A model generated the notes under the pieces. That model saw only the letters and a list, made by a program, of their open reading frames with translations, had not been told where the DNA came from and searched no databases. Shown here piece after piece: positions 1 to 8,202 of a stretch of 36,603 bases of DNA; positions within the stretch are counted from its first letter, which is position 1, and each line of letters begins with the position of its first letter. Source of the DNA: an uncultured Pseudomonadales bacterium (GTDB taxonomy: Bacteria; Pseudomonadota; Gammaproteobacteria; Pseudomonadales; UBA7434); NCBI GenBank assembly GCA_943788835.1, contig CALSRU010000017.1, positions 1 to 36,603 of the forward strand, in the 5' to 3' direction. A program made the position numbers and the translations under genes.

Positions 1-64
1 CCAATGTGCACCCCGCATGACTTGCTCCGACTATTACTAACGGCTCATCGTGTGCTTCTACCAT
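1..64 (-). CDS. FAD/NAD(P)-dependent oxidoreductase, N-terminus only (cut by window edge)
   Basis: An ATG at 62-64 on the minus strand opens a reading frame that runs off the left edge of the window after 21 codons. It reads MVEAHDEPLVIVGASHAGC and onward. The segment LVIVGASHAG is a hydrophobic beta strand followed by a glycine-rich turn of the GxGxxG type (here GASHAG), the ADP-binding start of two-dinucleotide-binding oxidoreductases such as ferredoxin or rubredoxin reductases. The spacing from the start to the glycine turn is normal for that family, so this looks like a true N-terminus. The substrate and electron partner cannot be told from 21 residues. The ribosome binding site is weak (GTGAG). 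The flavoprotein call rests only on the Rossmann start. Confidence 0.6.
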   Translation of the reverse strand, partial: MVEAHDEPLVIVGASHAGCTL

Positions 65-216
65 AGGTCTCACTTTTTAAAAAATCAAAGGAATGTACTT
101 TACAATGCTAAAGGAAAATATAACGGCGTCACAAGCCTCTAGCGCAACAGAACCTAAATGAACTTTTAGTCCTCATTAGACCAATCATTAGGAATATTTA
201 TAAAGCCCTCAAATGC

Positions 217-256
217 ATAAACAAAAAACCCGGCAAAAGCCGGGTTTTTTGTTTAT
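217..256 (-). terminator. Intrinsic terminator of tRNA-Ser, long symmetric arms
   Basis: A perfect 18-bp inverted repeat: ATAAACAAAAAACCCGGC at 217-234, loop AAAA at 235-238, and its complement at 239-256. Read on the minus strand it is an A-rich arm, a CCCGGC/GCCGGG core and a T-run. It starts exactly at the last base of the tRNA-Ser CCA end. Because the arms are symmetric it could also stop transcription from the other direction. The terminator of tRNA-Pro at 18179-18219 has the same AT arms. Confidence 0.9.
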
Positions 257-345
257 GGCGGAGAGAGAGGGATTCGAACCCTCGATAGGGGTAAACCTAT
301 ACGCCCTTAGCAGGGGCGCGCCTTCAGCCACTCGGCCACCTCTCC
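256..345 (-). tRNA. tRNA-Ser(GCU)
   Basis: On the minus strand a 90-nt tRNA runs from GGAGAGG at 345 to an encoded CCA at 258-256. The acceptor stem, D-arm (GCCGAGTGGCTGAAGGC), anticodon stem CGCCC/GGGCG, a long class II variable arm and the T-arm GGTTCGAATCC are all visible. The anticodon loop CTGCTAA gives anticodon GCT (genomic 309-311), which reads AGC and AGU serine codons. It lies downstream of csrA, as in Pseudomonas, but has its own promoter at 393-421 and its own terminator directly at its 3' end. Confidence 0.97.
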
Positions 346-392
346 GTGTTAACTCTTTGTCACTCAAGCATACGTCTGCTAAACAGGCGCGC

Positions 393-421
393 AGCATACA
401 AACAATAGCGCTTAAATCCAA
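393..421 (-). promoter_or_regulatory. Sigma-70 promoter of tRNA-Ser with GC-rich discriminator
   Basis: On the minus strand TTGGAT (421-416) and TATGCT (398-393) are separated by 17 bases and followed directly by GCGCGCC. A GC-rich discriminator after the -10 box is the known signature of stringently controlled stable-RNA promoters. The tRNA begins about 45 bases further on. No test of activity is possible from sequence alone. Confidence 0.6.
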
Positions 422-651
422 GCCATTGGGGCAGTATTACTGCACATGTAAGCACCTACAAAGCACAAAAGTCGGCGAACTCTCTAAAAACGATTGCTCT
501 GACTGAACCACAACTATTTGTCTTTCATAAATTTATAAACACCTATCAAGGCTCGCTGCGTTACGCAGGACCCACCAAGGATGTCGCAAGAATCGATCTG
601 GCTAAGAGCGCTTAAACAGCCACGCACCTAACAAACAAAAAAGACGGTCGC
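422..651. other. Intergenic region between csrA and the tRNA-Ser promoter
   Basis: No convincing gene, repeat or RNA was seen here. Just after the csrA stop the minus strand reads GCGACCGTCTTTTTTG, a T-run without a convincing stem in front of it, so a csrA terminator is not clear. Confidence 0.4.
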
Positions 652-867
652 TTATTCGGGATCTTCTTCAATGGAGGAATTATCGGCAGCCCCTTCACGA
701 GCTTTCTCTTGTTGAATTCGATGATATATTTCTTCTCGATGAACAGCCACTTCCTTAGGTGCATTAACACCCAATCTCACCTGGTTACCTTTTACACCTA
801 AAACGGTAACCGTTACCTCATCACCAACCATTAAAGTTTCGCCAATACGACGAGTTAAAATCAGCAT
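652..867 (-). CDS. csrA: Carbon storage regulator CsrA/RsmA
   Basis: This is the small homodimeric RNA-binding protein that blocks or stabilises mRNAs by binding GGA motifs near ribosome binding sites. The start chosen is the ATG at 865-867, giving [16 protein letters not shown], the invariant N-terminus of the family, with a GGGAG ribosome site upstream. An in-frame extension up to 915 is not part of the protein. The mature 71 residues keep L4 and R44 ([13 protein letters not shown]), which contact RNA. The last 12 or so residues form an acidic tail, longer than the 61-residue E. coli and Pseudomonas proteins. The gene follows lysC and precedes tRNA-Ser, a conserved gammaproteobacterial order. 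The GacA-like regulator at 8203 belongs to the pathway that normally controls CsrA through small RNAs. Confidence 0.97.
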   Translation of the reverse strand: MLILTRRIGETLMVGDEVTVTVLGVKGNQVRLGVNAPKEVAVHREEIYHRIQQEKAREGAADNSSIEEDPE

Positions 868-1277
868 CTCGCATCTCCCGATGTCTTTGCTGGCATAAAC
901 AGCACTAACGTGCATGTAGCCTCCGGCTAACTTCCCTAAAAATAGGCAACCACAGCGTATGCATTAACAATTAACAGCACTGACTAAACCACGCCAGCGC
1001 TACCCCTCATTAAATAAAACACCCAGACCAAAAAAATCTAATGCCTTGGGCTCTACGCGTATTAACATGCACTCCACTTTATATTCTTGCGTACGTCGCT
1101 TTCATTTATGCCTGCTGCTTTCACAGACATAATTCAGCGTCGAACCACAAATGGTTGCCACTCCCTGTGCATGCTAATTCAAACCAAACTTCCAATAGCC
1201 TAGACGTAATCTGCAATTTACTGCAGCCATCCGGCTACCTTTACCTTACTCTCTACTCGTAATACTGTTACTTCCAG
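868..1277. other. 410-bp gap between lysC and csrA
   Basis: No gene is supported here. A 73-codon open frame on the plus strand (1041-1262) has no recognisable family. The csrA promoter should lie here on the minus strand. AT-rich stretches such as TATAAA near 1078-1083 are possible -10 boxes, but no well-spaced -35/-10 pair stood out. Confidence 0.4.
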
Positions 1278-2501
1278 TTAAACAGGCTGATCCAAATCAA
1301 ATGCCGCATGTAGCGAGCGCACAGCCAATTCCATAAACTTTTCTTCTATAACCACTGAAATTTTGATCTCTGATGTGGTTATCAGTTCAATATTAATAGC
1401 GACTTCGGCCAGCGTCTGAAACATTTTACTCGCAATACCGGCATGCGAGCGCATGCCCACGCCAACGAGTGATACCTTGCATATATTAGCATCCACTGAC
1501 ACTTCGCGGGCATTCAAATCTTTAGCAACTGACTCGGTAATGGCCTGTGCCTTATCAAGTTCATTGCGATGCACGGTGAAAGCAAAATCGGTGCTTCCGT
1601 CGGCGGCTACATTTTGTACAATAACATCTACTTCAATATTGGCGTCGCTTACTGGCCCTATAACCTTGTAGGCCACGCCTGGCGTATCGGGTACACCTCG
1701 CACCACAACGCGTGCTTCATCACGGTTAAACGCAATACCAGAAACTAATGGTGCTTCCACAGGCTGATCTCCTTCCACCGAAATTAAGGTGCCCTCACCT
1801 TCTTCAAAACTCGAAAGCACCCGCAAGGGTACCTGATACTTTCCAGCAAACTCTACCGCTCGTATTTGGAGAACCTTCGAGCCCAAACTAGCCATTTCGA
1901 GCATTTCTTCAAAGGTTATTCGGCCTAAGCGCCGAGCCGACTCAACAACTCTTGGGTCGGTCGTGTAAACTCCGTCTACATCCGTATAGATCTGACACTC
2001 GTCGGCTTTTAGTGCCGCCGCGAGTGCTACAGCAGTGGTGTCTGACCCTCCGCGACCCAATGTGGTGATGTTATTGTCATCATCACTGCCTTGAAATCCC
2101 GCCACTACCACTACGCGGCCCTGCTGTAAATCGTGACGCATCGCCTTATCGTCGATGCTTTTTATACGCGCTTTGCCATGTGTATCATCAGTAAGTATGC
2201 GCACCTGACTACCTGTGTAAGAACAGGCCTCAATAGACTCCGCATGCAATGCCATGGCCAGCAGGGCTATAGTGACCTGCTCACCGGTAGACAGCAGGAC
2301 ATCGAGCTCACGAGCGCTAGGAGACTTGCCCATGTCGCCGGCTAGGGCCATCAGCCTGTTTGTCTCGCCGCTCATCGCTGATACGACCACCACCACCTGA
2401 TCGCCACGCGCAACAAAACGCTTAACGCGAGTTGCCACCGCCTTAATACGATCCGTGGTGCCCACCGAAGTGCCGCCGTATTTTTGAACAATAAGAGCCA
2501 T
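1278..2501 (-). CDS. lysC: Aspartokinase (LysC type)
   Basis: It phosphorylates L-aspartate with ATP to 4-aspartyl phosphate, the first step to lysine, methionine and threonine. The 407 residues begin with MALIVQKYGGTSVG, which holds the KxGGTSV nucleotide-binding motif. The N-terminal two thirds is an amino acid kinase domain with the typical LGRGGSDTTAVALAAAL and YTDVDGVYTTDPR stretches. The last ~140 residues hold two ACT regulatory domains, expected to sense lysine and threonine. Its length matches the monofunctional Pseudomonas enzyme. The start ATG at 2501 has only an A-rich leader and no clear Shine-Dalgarno site. It is 112 bp downstream of dapC, also a lysine gene, on the same strand. 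In most relatives alaS lies upstream; here dapC does. Confidence 0.97.
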   Translation of the reverse strand: MALIVQKYGGTSVGTTDRIKAVATRVKRFVARGDQVVVVVSAMSGETNRLMALAGDMGKSPSARELDVLLSTGEQVTIALLAMALHAESIEACSYTGSQVRILTDDTHGKARIKSIDDKAMRHDLQQGRVVVVAGFQGSDDDNNITTLGRGGSDTTAVALAAALKADECQIYTDVDGVYTTDPRVVESARRLGRITFEEMLEMASLGSKVLQIRAVEFAGKYQVPLRVLSSFEEGEGTLISVEGDQPVEAPLVSGIAFNRDEARVVVRGVPDTPGVAYKVIGPVSDANIEVDVIVQNVAADGSTDFAFTVHRNELDKAQAITESVAKDLNAREVSVDANICKVSLVGVGMRSHAGIASKMFQTLAEVAINIELITTSEIKISVVIEEKFMELAVRSLHAAFDLDQPV

Positions 2502-2613
2502 AAAACTTTTTTATTTAAACCCAACTTACCACTTGCACAGCCAACACAGGGGAATAGTCGACTTATGAATCGGCGCGGAGTTTACACTACTCGCTCCCGA
2601 AAATTAAGCATTA

Positions 2614-3867
2614 TTAATAAACCCGCGATTGCACGAATTCTCGAATTCTTTGGGCTGCCTCAATGCACTGTTCTAAAGGCTGGACCAATGCCATACGGAC
2701 ATATCCCGCCCCTGGATTTGCGCCCTCAACTTCCCGCGCTAAATAAGAGCCCGGCAAAACAGTGACCTGCTGCTCAGAATAAAGGTCGGCCACAAAGGCC
2801 TCATCATCACAAGGCGTACCTGCCCACAGACAAAAGCCACCGGCCGGCCTTACGATGGGCATTACTGGCTGCAATAGTTCAAGCACCGCGGTGATTTTTT
2901 GCTGATACAGTTGGCGATTAACCCGCACATGCTCCTCATCACGCCACGCGGCAATACTGGCGGCCTGATGATGCGCAGGCATGGCGCTGCCGTGATACGT
3001 GCGATACAGTAAAAAGGCTTGCATCAGTGCCGCATCACCGGCCACAAAGCCCGAACGCAAACCTGCCAAATTAGAGCGCTTAGACAAACTGTTAAAAACC
3101 AAACAGCGTGCAAAATCATGCCGACCCAGCTCCTTGCAAACTTGAAGCAAACCTAAACAGGGTTCTTGCTCATTGGCATAAATCTCGGAATAACATTCAT
3201 CGCTAGCAATTACAAAATCAAATTGATCTGCTAATTCAATTAAGCGCCGATAATACTCTGACCCAAGCGCAAGCCCCGTAGGATTGGAGGGATTACAAAC
3301 ATAAAATAGCTGGCAACGCTGCCATTGCTCATCACTGACCGTATCGAGCTGCGGCACAAAACCCATAGCTTCAGTACAGGGCATGTAATGCGGTTGCGCG
3401 CCGGCCATCAAAGCAGCCCCTTCATAAATTTGATAGAACGGTGCTGGCATCATCACTAGGGGAGGCAATAGGGCGCTATCGCTTATATTGTTTGCTGGTG
3501 TCGTTGAATGCTTACCTGAGCGATTAACAATACACTGCGCGGCCGCAAACAGAGCTTCTCGCGTACCCTGTACCGGTAAAACCATTGTTTCATGATCAAT
3601 TAAATCGCGCGCGATGCCGTAGCGCTGAGTCAGCCAATCTGCTATGGCGCCACGCAGCTCCGAGCAGCCTTGGGTAGTTGGATAGCTGCGCAATGTCTGC
3701 AAATTGCTAACGAGCGCAGCGGTTACAAACTCGGGGGGCGGATGCTGCGGCTCACCAATAGCCAGAGAAATAGGCACTTGCGCTTTATGACGAACTTGCG
3801 CATTGGCAAGTAACGCACGTAGACGCGTAAATGGATAATCATAGAGCCGATTGAGATCAGAATTCAT
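2614..3867 (-). CDS. dapC: Succinyldiaminopimelate transaminase
   Basis: This is a PLP-dependent fold type I aminotransferase, expected to convert N-succinyl-2-amino-6-ketopimelate to N-succinyl-LL-diaminopimelate in lysine and peptidoglycan precursor synthesis. Visible motifs are VCNPSNPTG (residues 190-198), the cofactor-binding Asp in SDECYSEIY (D223), and the Schiff-base lysine in NSLSKRSNLAGLR (K263). The order map-glnD-dapC is also found in Pseudomonas and supports the assignment over other class I aminotransferases. About 20 polar residues near 117-136 look like a loop insertion before the usual APFYQIYEGAALMAG stretch. The partner gene dapD is not in the window. The next gene, lysC, belongs to the same pathway. 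Confidence 0.93.
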   Translation of the reverse strand: MNSDLNRLYDYPFTRLRALLANAQVRHKAQVPISLAIGEPQHPPPEFVTAALVSNLQTLRSYPTTQGCSELRGAIADWLTQRYGIARDLIDHETMVLPVQGTREALFAAAQCIVNRSGKHSTTPANNISDSALLPPLVMMPAPFYQIYEGAALMAGAQPHYMPCTEAMGFVPQLDTVSDEQWQRCQLFYVCNPSNPTGLALGSEYYRRLIELADQFDFVIASDECYSEIYANEQEPCLGLLQVCKELGRHDFARCLVFNSLSKRSNLAGLRSGFVAGDAALMQAFLLYRTYHGSAMPAHHQAASIAAWRDEEHVRVNRQLYQQKITAVLELLQPVMPIVRPAGGFCLWAGTPCDDEAFVADLYSEQQVTVLPGSYLAREVEGANPGAGYVRMALVQPLEQCIEAAQRIREFVQSRVY

Positions 3868-3904
3868 CGTTTATACCGCCCACAATCACTAAGCACTCCG
3901 AGTA

Positions 3905-3959
3905 TTGAACTATCCATTAATATTGAAACTATCCATTGAACTATCCATTGAACTACCCA
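3905..3959. repeat. 12-bp direct repeats between glnD and dapC
   Basis: Four copies of TTGAACTATCCA occur at 3905-3916, 3923-3935 (one extra A), 3936-3947 and 3948-3959 (TTGAACTACCCA). The last three are exactly adjacent. The array ends one base before the glnD stop codon and lies 38 bp upstream of the dapC start. Slippage or duplication explains it; no function is evident. Confidence 0.9.
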
Positions 3960-3960
3960 C

Positions 3961-6720
3961 TTAGCTTGCCTGCTGTGTATTTTCATCAAGCGCATCACGT
4001 AAATCACTTTGTATCTGCTCAATACGCGCCGGTTCTTGAATAATTTGATCTGTTCGGTCAGTCAAAAAAAACACATCTTCAACGCGCTCACCTAAGGTCG
4101 ATATTTTTGCGCTGTGTAGCCGCAACTTATGATTAAAAAACACCTGCCCAACTACCGCCAACAAACCCGGCCTGTCCGGTGCAACCACCTCAAGCACGCT
4201 GAAACCCGGCGCATAATCGTTTGAGAAGACCGTTTGACTGGGCCAAGTAAAGCTGCGCATCCGACGACTAAGCCTCCGGTCCGAGCTTAGCGATCGCTCA
4301 TCAGGCGAAGCTAACACCTGCATTAAACGCTGCTTAATTTCTTCAATGCGTTCGGCCTCAATCATTCCGCCCATTTTTGTGTTATTTTCACTGCCTGTGC
4401 CGACCAAATTATGCGTATCGAGCGCCTCTTGAAGCGATGCATCTAAAACATAAAATGTATCTAACACATGACCACCACCCGCTATAATCAAGCGCGCATC
4501 ATGAATGGATAAATTCAACTCCTCGAGCGCCACTGTCATGAAGGTAAAGCGATTTTCAATCAGCTTGCAGTAGACCGTAATTTGGGTAATTTCGGAACCA
4601 TCAAACTCTTGCGAAGGCTTAATTAAAATCAATGGGCTACCATCTTCTTCATGATCTAAGATACTCTGTGCATGCAACACTAAATCGTCAATAGATTCAC
4701 GTAAAAAATATTCATCAACACGGTTTTCCCACTGCCGCTCAACCGTCTCGACACTAGCCCCTAAGCTCTGTAACTGCGCTAAGGCTGTAGCCTGTTTAAC
4801 TGCAATAACTTGCTGCTTGTCGATTGGGTTTTCTAAGCCGCGTCTCAACACCCTCGTGGTGGCTGCATACAACTGTCGCAACAGCGAGGCCCGCCATGCA
4901 TTCCACAACTCAGGGTTTGTGCCATTAATATCGGCAACCGTAAGTATGAAAAGGCAATCAAGATAACGACGCTCGCGAACAGTTTCGGCAAAATTTTTAA
5001 TGACGTCTGGATCGGCGATATCTTGTTTTTGCGAAAAGCTCGACATCAATAAATGATTCTCAACTAGCCAAACCACTAGTTTGGTATCTAGCTCGCTAAC
5101 ACCATGCTGCAAACAAAATTCACGGGCATCATACGCCCCCAAAGTGGAGTGATCACCGCCTCGACCTTTAGCAATATCGTGAAAAAGAGCCGCCAAATAC
5201 AATAACTCTATTTTAATATGCCCATTAATGATTTTTGCCGCCAACAAATAGTCATATTCTGAGCCTTCATGTGCAAACCGATAAATATTTTGCACCACTT
5301 CAAGGGTATGAATATCAACCGTATAAACGTGAAACAGGTCATACTGCATTTTGCCAATAATCTCACCAAAAGCCGGTATGTATTTACTCAATATACCTAG
5401 ATTACGCATCCGTTTTAGCTGTAATGGCACATTGCGACCTGATTGCAGCAGCCGCATAAATAGAGCATTAACCTGAGGATTAAGGCGAAAATCGTCATCA
5501 ATATTCTCGCGAAACGTTCGCATAAGTCGAATCGTTCCAGCCTCAACACCATTGATGTAATTGTGCTCGGCCATCAGTAAAAATATTTCAAGCAGCGTTG
5601 AAAGATCCTTCTCAAATACGTCCTGACTGACCACACTGATGTAACCATTACGCACGATGAACCGCTCATTTAACTCGATGACTTCAACATCTTTACTGGC
5701 AACACTCAAAACTTCGTTGTAATGCTGCATCAACACATCATTGAGCTCCCCTAACAGCATGACGCGTGCATAATACTCATGCATAAACTGCTCGACAGCT
5801 AAATTAGCATCGTCATCAGCAAAGCCAAGCAGCTCAGCCACTTTTATTTGATATTCAAATAGCAAGCGGTCTTCATGTCGTCCAGACACCATATGCAAGG
5901 CGTAACGAACACGCCACAAAAAATCAACGCCACTAGAAAATGTCTCCGCCTCTATGTCGGTGAGGCGATTGTGAGCAGCCAACTGCTGAATATCACTCTC
6001 GCCAAAGCTACGCCGGGCAATCCAAATGATGGTTTGTATATCGCGCAGACCGCCAGGAGAGGTTTTTATATTCGGCTCGAGATTGTATTCGCTACTGTCA
6101 AATCGTCGATGCCGCTCGCGCTGCTCATCCCACTTGGCTACAAAAAAGTCATGGGATTCCCACATCAACTCCTGACTAGTTTCCTGCTGAATCGTCTCAA
6201 ATAGTTGTTCGTCGCCAACCAAACGACGTGACTCTAGCAAGTTAGTCATTATAGTGATGTCTTCGCCGGCAAACTTAACGCACTCTTTTACGGTGCGCAC
6301 GCTGTGCCCTAGATCAAAACCACAGTCCCATAAAAATGTCACCAAGGTAGCTATGACATCTTTATTTTTTTTTGAAGGCGCTTTTGCTAACAAAATCAGC
6401 AGGTCGACATCGGAATGAGGATGCAGCTCACCGCGACCATAACCACCTACCGCCAAAAGACATATGCCTTGACTAACGTCCCAGTCTTGCCGCTGCCATA
6501 GCGCCACAACAAATCGGTCTACTAACGAGGCTCTTGCACGAACCAAATCAGCCGCATCGTGACCCTGCCCAAAAGCCTCATCAAAGTGCGCCTGACATGT
6601 CTGCAAGAATTTTTTACTGCTCATTGCCGAATCGAGGCACTGTTGCAAAGACTCATCAAATTGAGAACTACTAAAGCCTAATATCGACATCAACTGACTG
6701 TTCATTAACCCGCCACTCAT
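3961..6720 (-). CDS. glnD: Bifunctional [PII] uridylyltransferase/uridylyl-removing enzyme
   Basis: GlnD senses glutamine and adds or removes UMP on PII proteins, setting nitrogen control. An N-terminal nucleotidyltransferase motif GGYGRGELHPHSDVDLLIL lies near residues 92-110. A PII-UTase linker domain follows, then an HD hydrolase domain with LFHDIAKGRGGDHS. Two C-terminal ACT domains follow, the second starting near FSVLEVVAPDRPGLL. The start is uncertain: a TTG at 6738 and ATGs at 6720 and 6705 are in frame. I chose 6720 (919 residues), slightly longer than the ~890-900 of E. coli and Pseudomonas; the short GGCGGG leader would also allow 6705. It is 88 bp downstream of map and on the same strand. 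Confidence 0.96.
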   Translation of the reverse strand: MSGGLMNSQLMSILGFSSSQFDESLQQCLDSAMSSKKFLQTCQAHFDEAFGQGHDAADLVRARASLVDRFVVALWQRQDWDVSQGICLLAVGGYGRGELHPHSDVDLLILLAKAPSKKNKDVIATLVTFLWDCGFDLGHSVRTVKECVKFAGEDITIMTNLLESRRLVGDEQLFETIQQETSQELMWESHDFFVAKWDEQRERHRRFDSSEYNLEPNIKTSPGGLRDIQTIIWIARRSFGESDIQQLAAHNRLTDIEAETFSSGVDFLWRVRYALHMVSGRHEDRLLFEYQIKVAELLGFADDDANLAVEQFMHEYYARVMLLGELNDVLMQHYNEVLSVASKDVEVIELNERFIVRNGYISVVSQDVFEKDLSTLLEIFLLMAEHNYINGVEAGTIRLMRTFRENIDDDFRLNPQVNALFMRLLQSGRNVPLQLKRMRNLGILSKYIPAFGEIIGKMQYDLFHVYTVDIHTLEVVQNIYRFAHEGSEYDYLLAAKIINGHIKIELLYLAALFHDIAKGRGGDHSTLGAYDAREFCLQHGVSELDTKLVVWLVENHLLMSSFSQKQDIADPDVIKNFAETVRERRYLDCLFILTVADINGTNPELWNAWRASLLRQLYAATTRVLRRGLENPIDKQQVIAVKQATALAQLQSLGASVETVERQWENRVDEYFLRESIDDLVLHAQSILDHEEDGSPLILIKPSQEFDGSEITQITVYCKLIENRFTFMTVALEELNLSIHDARLIIAGGGHVLDTFYVLDASLQEALDTHNLVGTGSENNTKMGGMIEAERIEEIKQRLMQVLASPDERSLSSDRRLSRRMRSFTWPSQTVFSNDYAPGFSVLEVVAPDRPGLLAVVGQVFFNHKLRLHSAKISTLGERVEDVFFLTDRTDQIIQEPARIEQIQSDLRDALDENTQQAS

Positions 6721-6808
6721 TAAACTACTGCTCGCCAATCTACTGCTTATTGGCCCGGTTTTTTTGGCTGCTCATACGCTGACGAATAACCCTAGCATAT
6801 TGGCCAAT

Positions 6809-7582
6809 CTAAAAACGCTCGTCACTTCGCGCGGTAAAGACCTCTACCCCGGTGGCGGTCACAGCCATTGTGTGCTCCCACTGTGCAGACAAGCGGCCGT
6901 CTTTAGTTTCGACCGTCCAGCCATCGTACTTACTGAGCTTGGTATGACGCTTGCCGGCATTGAGCATAGGCTCAATGGTAAACGTCATACCTTCCTGCAA
7001 CGCCAACCCTTTGCCAGGGTTGCCGTAATGCAGAACTTGCGGATCTTCGTGAAAGACTGCGCCAATACCGTGCCCGCAGTACTCACGCACGATCGAGTAA
7101 TAATACTTACTCGCATGCTGATAAATCGCATGCCCGATATCGCCCAAAGTGGTGCCTGGTTTGACGAGCTCAATACCTATGTATAAACATTCTTGCGTAA
7201 TTTCAATCAACTTCTGGGCATGGGCTGGGGCTTCACCAACACAAAACATTTTACTAGTATCGCCGTGATAACCGTCTTTGATCACCGTGACATCAATATT
7301 AATGATATCGCCACTTTTTAGCGTTTTTTTGTCCGTCGGTATGCCATGACAAACAACCTGATTCACCGAGGTACAAATAGACTTGGGAAAACCACGATAA
7401 TTGAGTGGCGCAGGAATCGCCTGCTGTTCGTTGATAATGTACTCATGGCAGATACGGTCTAGCTCACCGGTAGTCACGCCAGGCACAACATGGGGCCCAA
7501 TCATTTCTAAAACTTGCGCGGCCAGCGCTCCAGCAACGCGCATTTTAGCTAGTTCATCCACACTTTTAATCGATACGTTCAT
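6809..7582 (-). CDS. map: Methionine aminopeptidase type I
   Basis: It removes the initiator methionine from new proteins. The 257-residue length and numbering nearly match E. coli MAP. The five metal ligands are D97 (NIDVTV), D108 (YHGDTS), H171 (CGHGIG), E204 (TIEPML) and E236 (QWEHTMA). The ATG at 7580-7582 has an AAGGCG ribosome site. In most gammaproteobacteria map is divergent from rpsB-tsf. Here the divergent neighbour is a response regulator gene 620 bp away, so the ribosomal genes have been moved. Downstream are glnD and dapC, as in Pseudomonas. Confidence 0.97.
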   Translation of the reverse strand: MNVSIKSVDELAKMRVAGALAAQVLEMIGPHVVPGVTTGELDRICHEYIINEQQAIPAPLNYRGFPKSICTSVNQVVCHGIPTDKKTLKSGDIINIDVTVIKDGYHGDTSKMFCVGEAPAHAQKLIEITQECLYIGIELVKPGTTLGDIGHAIYQHASKYYYSIVREYCGHGIGAVFHEDPQVLHYGNPGKGLALQEGMTFTIEPMLNAGKRHTKLSKYDGWTVETKDGRLSAQWEHTMAVTATGVEVFTARSDERF

Positions 7583-8202
7583 AATGCGCCTTTTAAGTAA
7601 AGCCGGTTCGCCTGCCGCCGTTGCTGCAGCAGCAGTCTAGCTGACAAGCAATGCGAAGTACGATCTCGTTATAAAATAAGATTCGGCACCAATTTTATAG
7701 GATACAACCGGCCGCTGTCGTCCAAACGGCTCGGCATGGCGAATATTCACCAATTACTTTCACAAACAAAACTATCACTTTGAACCAACTTGGGGCGTGA
7801 TGCGAGTATGTTTGCACCTTACTTCCAACGGCTAAGCGCACTAACACCAATATTGCACTGAGAAAAATAATTTATAGGCAGCTGCAGGCACCGCTTGTTT
7901 CTGCAGGTTATAGCCGCAATAATTGGGCTACCCGCCAAGATCGAATTGCGACTATAATCACGGCTGGAGAGTAGGAGCTCCCAACTAAATAAGCATTATT
8001 AAACGCACGGATCACAACGTTACATAGCCGCCAGGCTTCGAGATAGAGCATCCGCAAGTCACAACTAATGCTGATTAGATTTACAGCGAGCTAAAGCTGA
8101 TAAGACCTTGTATGCGTAACGATGGCGGGTTGAGTCTAAAAAGCTCGATAAGACAACAAGTAATGGCCAGGCAGGCCACTATCAAAGGGAAATGGAAGAC
8201 TA
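7583..8202. other. 620-bp divergent gap between map and the GacA-like gene
   Basis: No gene is supported here. A TATAAT hexamer at 7953-7958 on the plus strand is a possible -10 box, followed by GGA-rich GGCTGGAGAGTAGGAGCTCC, but no -35 box at proper spacing is clear. GGA motifs are too few to claim a CsrB/RsmY-type RNA. The region must hold the promoters for both flanking genes. Confidence 0.45.

Noticed and set aside
213-506. Open frames on both strands across tRNA-Ser (translations containing AEREGFEPSIGVN and similar)
   Set aside because: They read through the tRNA gene and its terminator; such GFEPS peptides are classic antisense tRNA artefacts.
1041-1262. 73-codon plus-strand frame between lysC and csrA with a hydrophobic start
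   Set aside because: No ribosome site, no family, lies where the csrA promoter is expected.
5875-6204. 109-codon plus-strand frame inside glnD
   Set aside because: Lies fully within the strongly conserved GlnD coding sequence on the other strand.
7953-8202. CsrB/RsmY-type small RNA between map and the GacA-like gene
   Set aside because: GGA motifs are few and not in regular hairpins, and no T-run terminator precedes the next gene.
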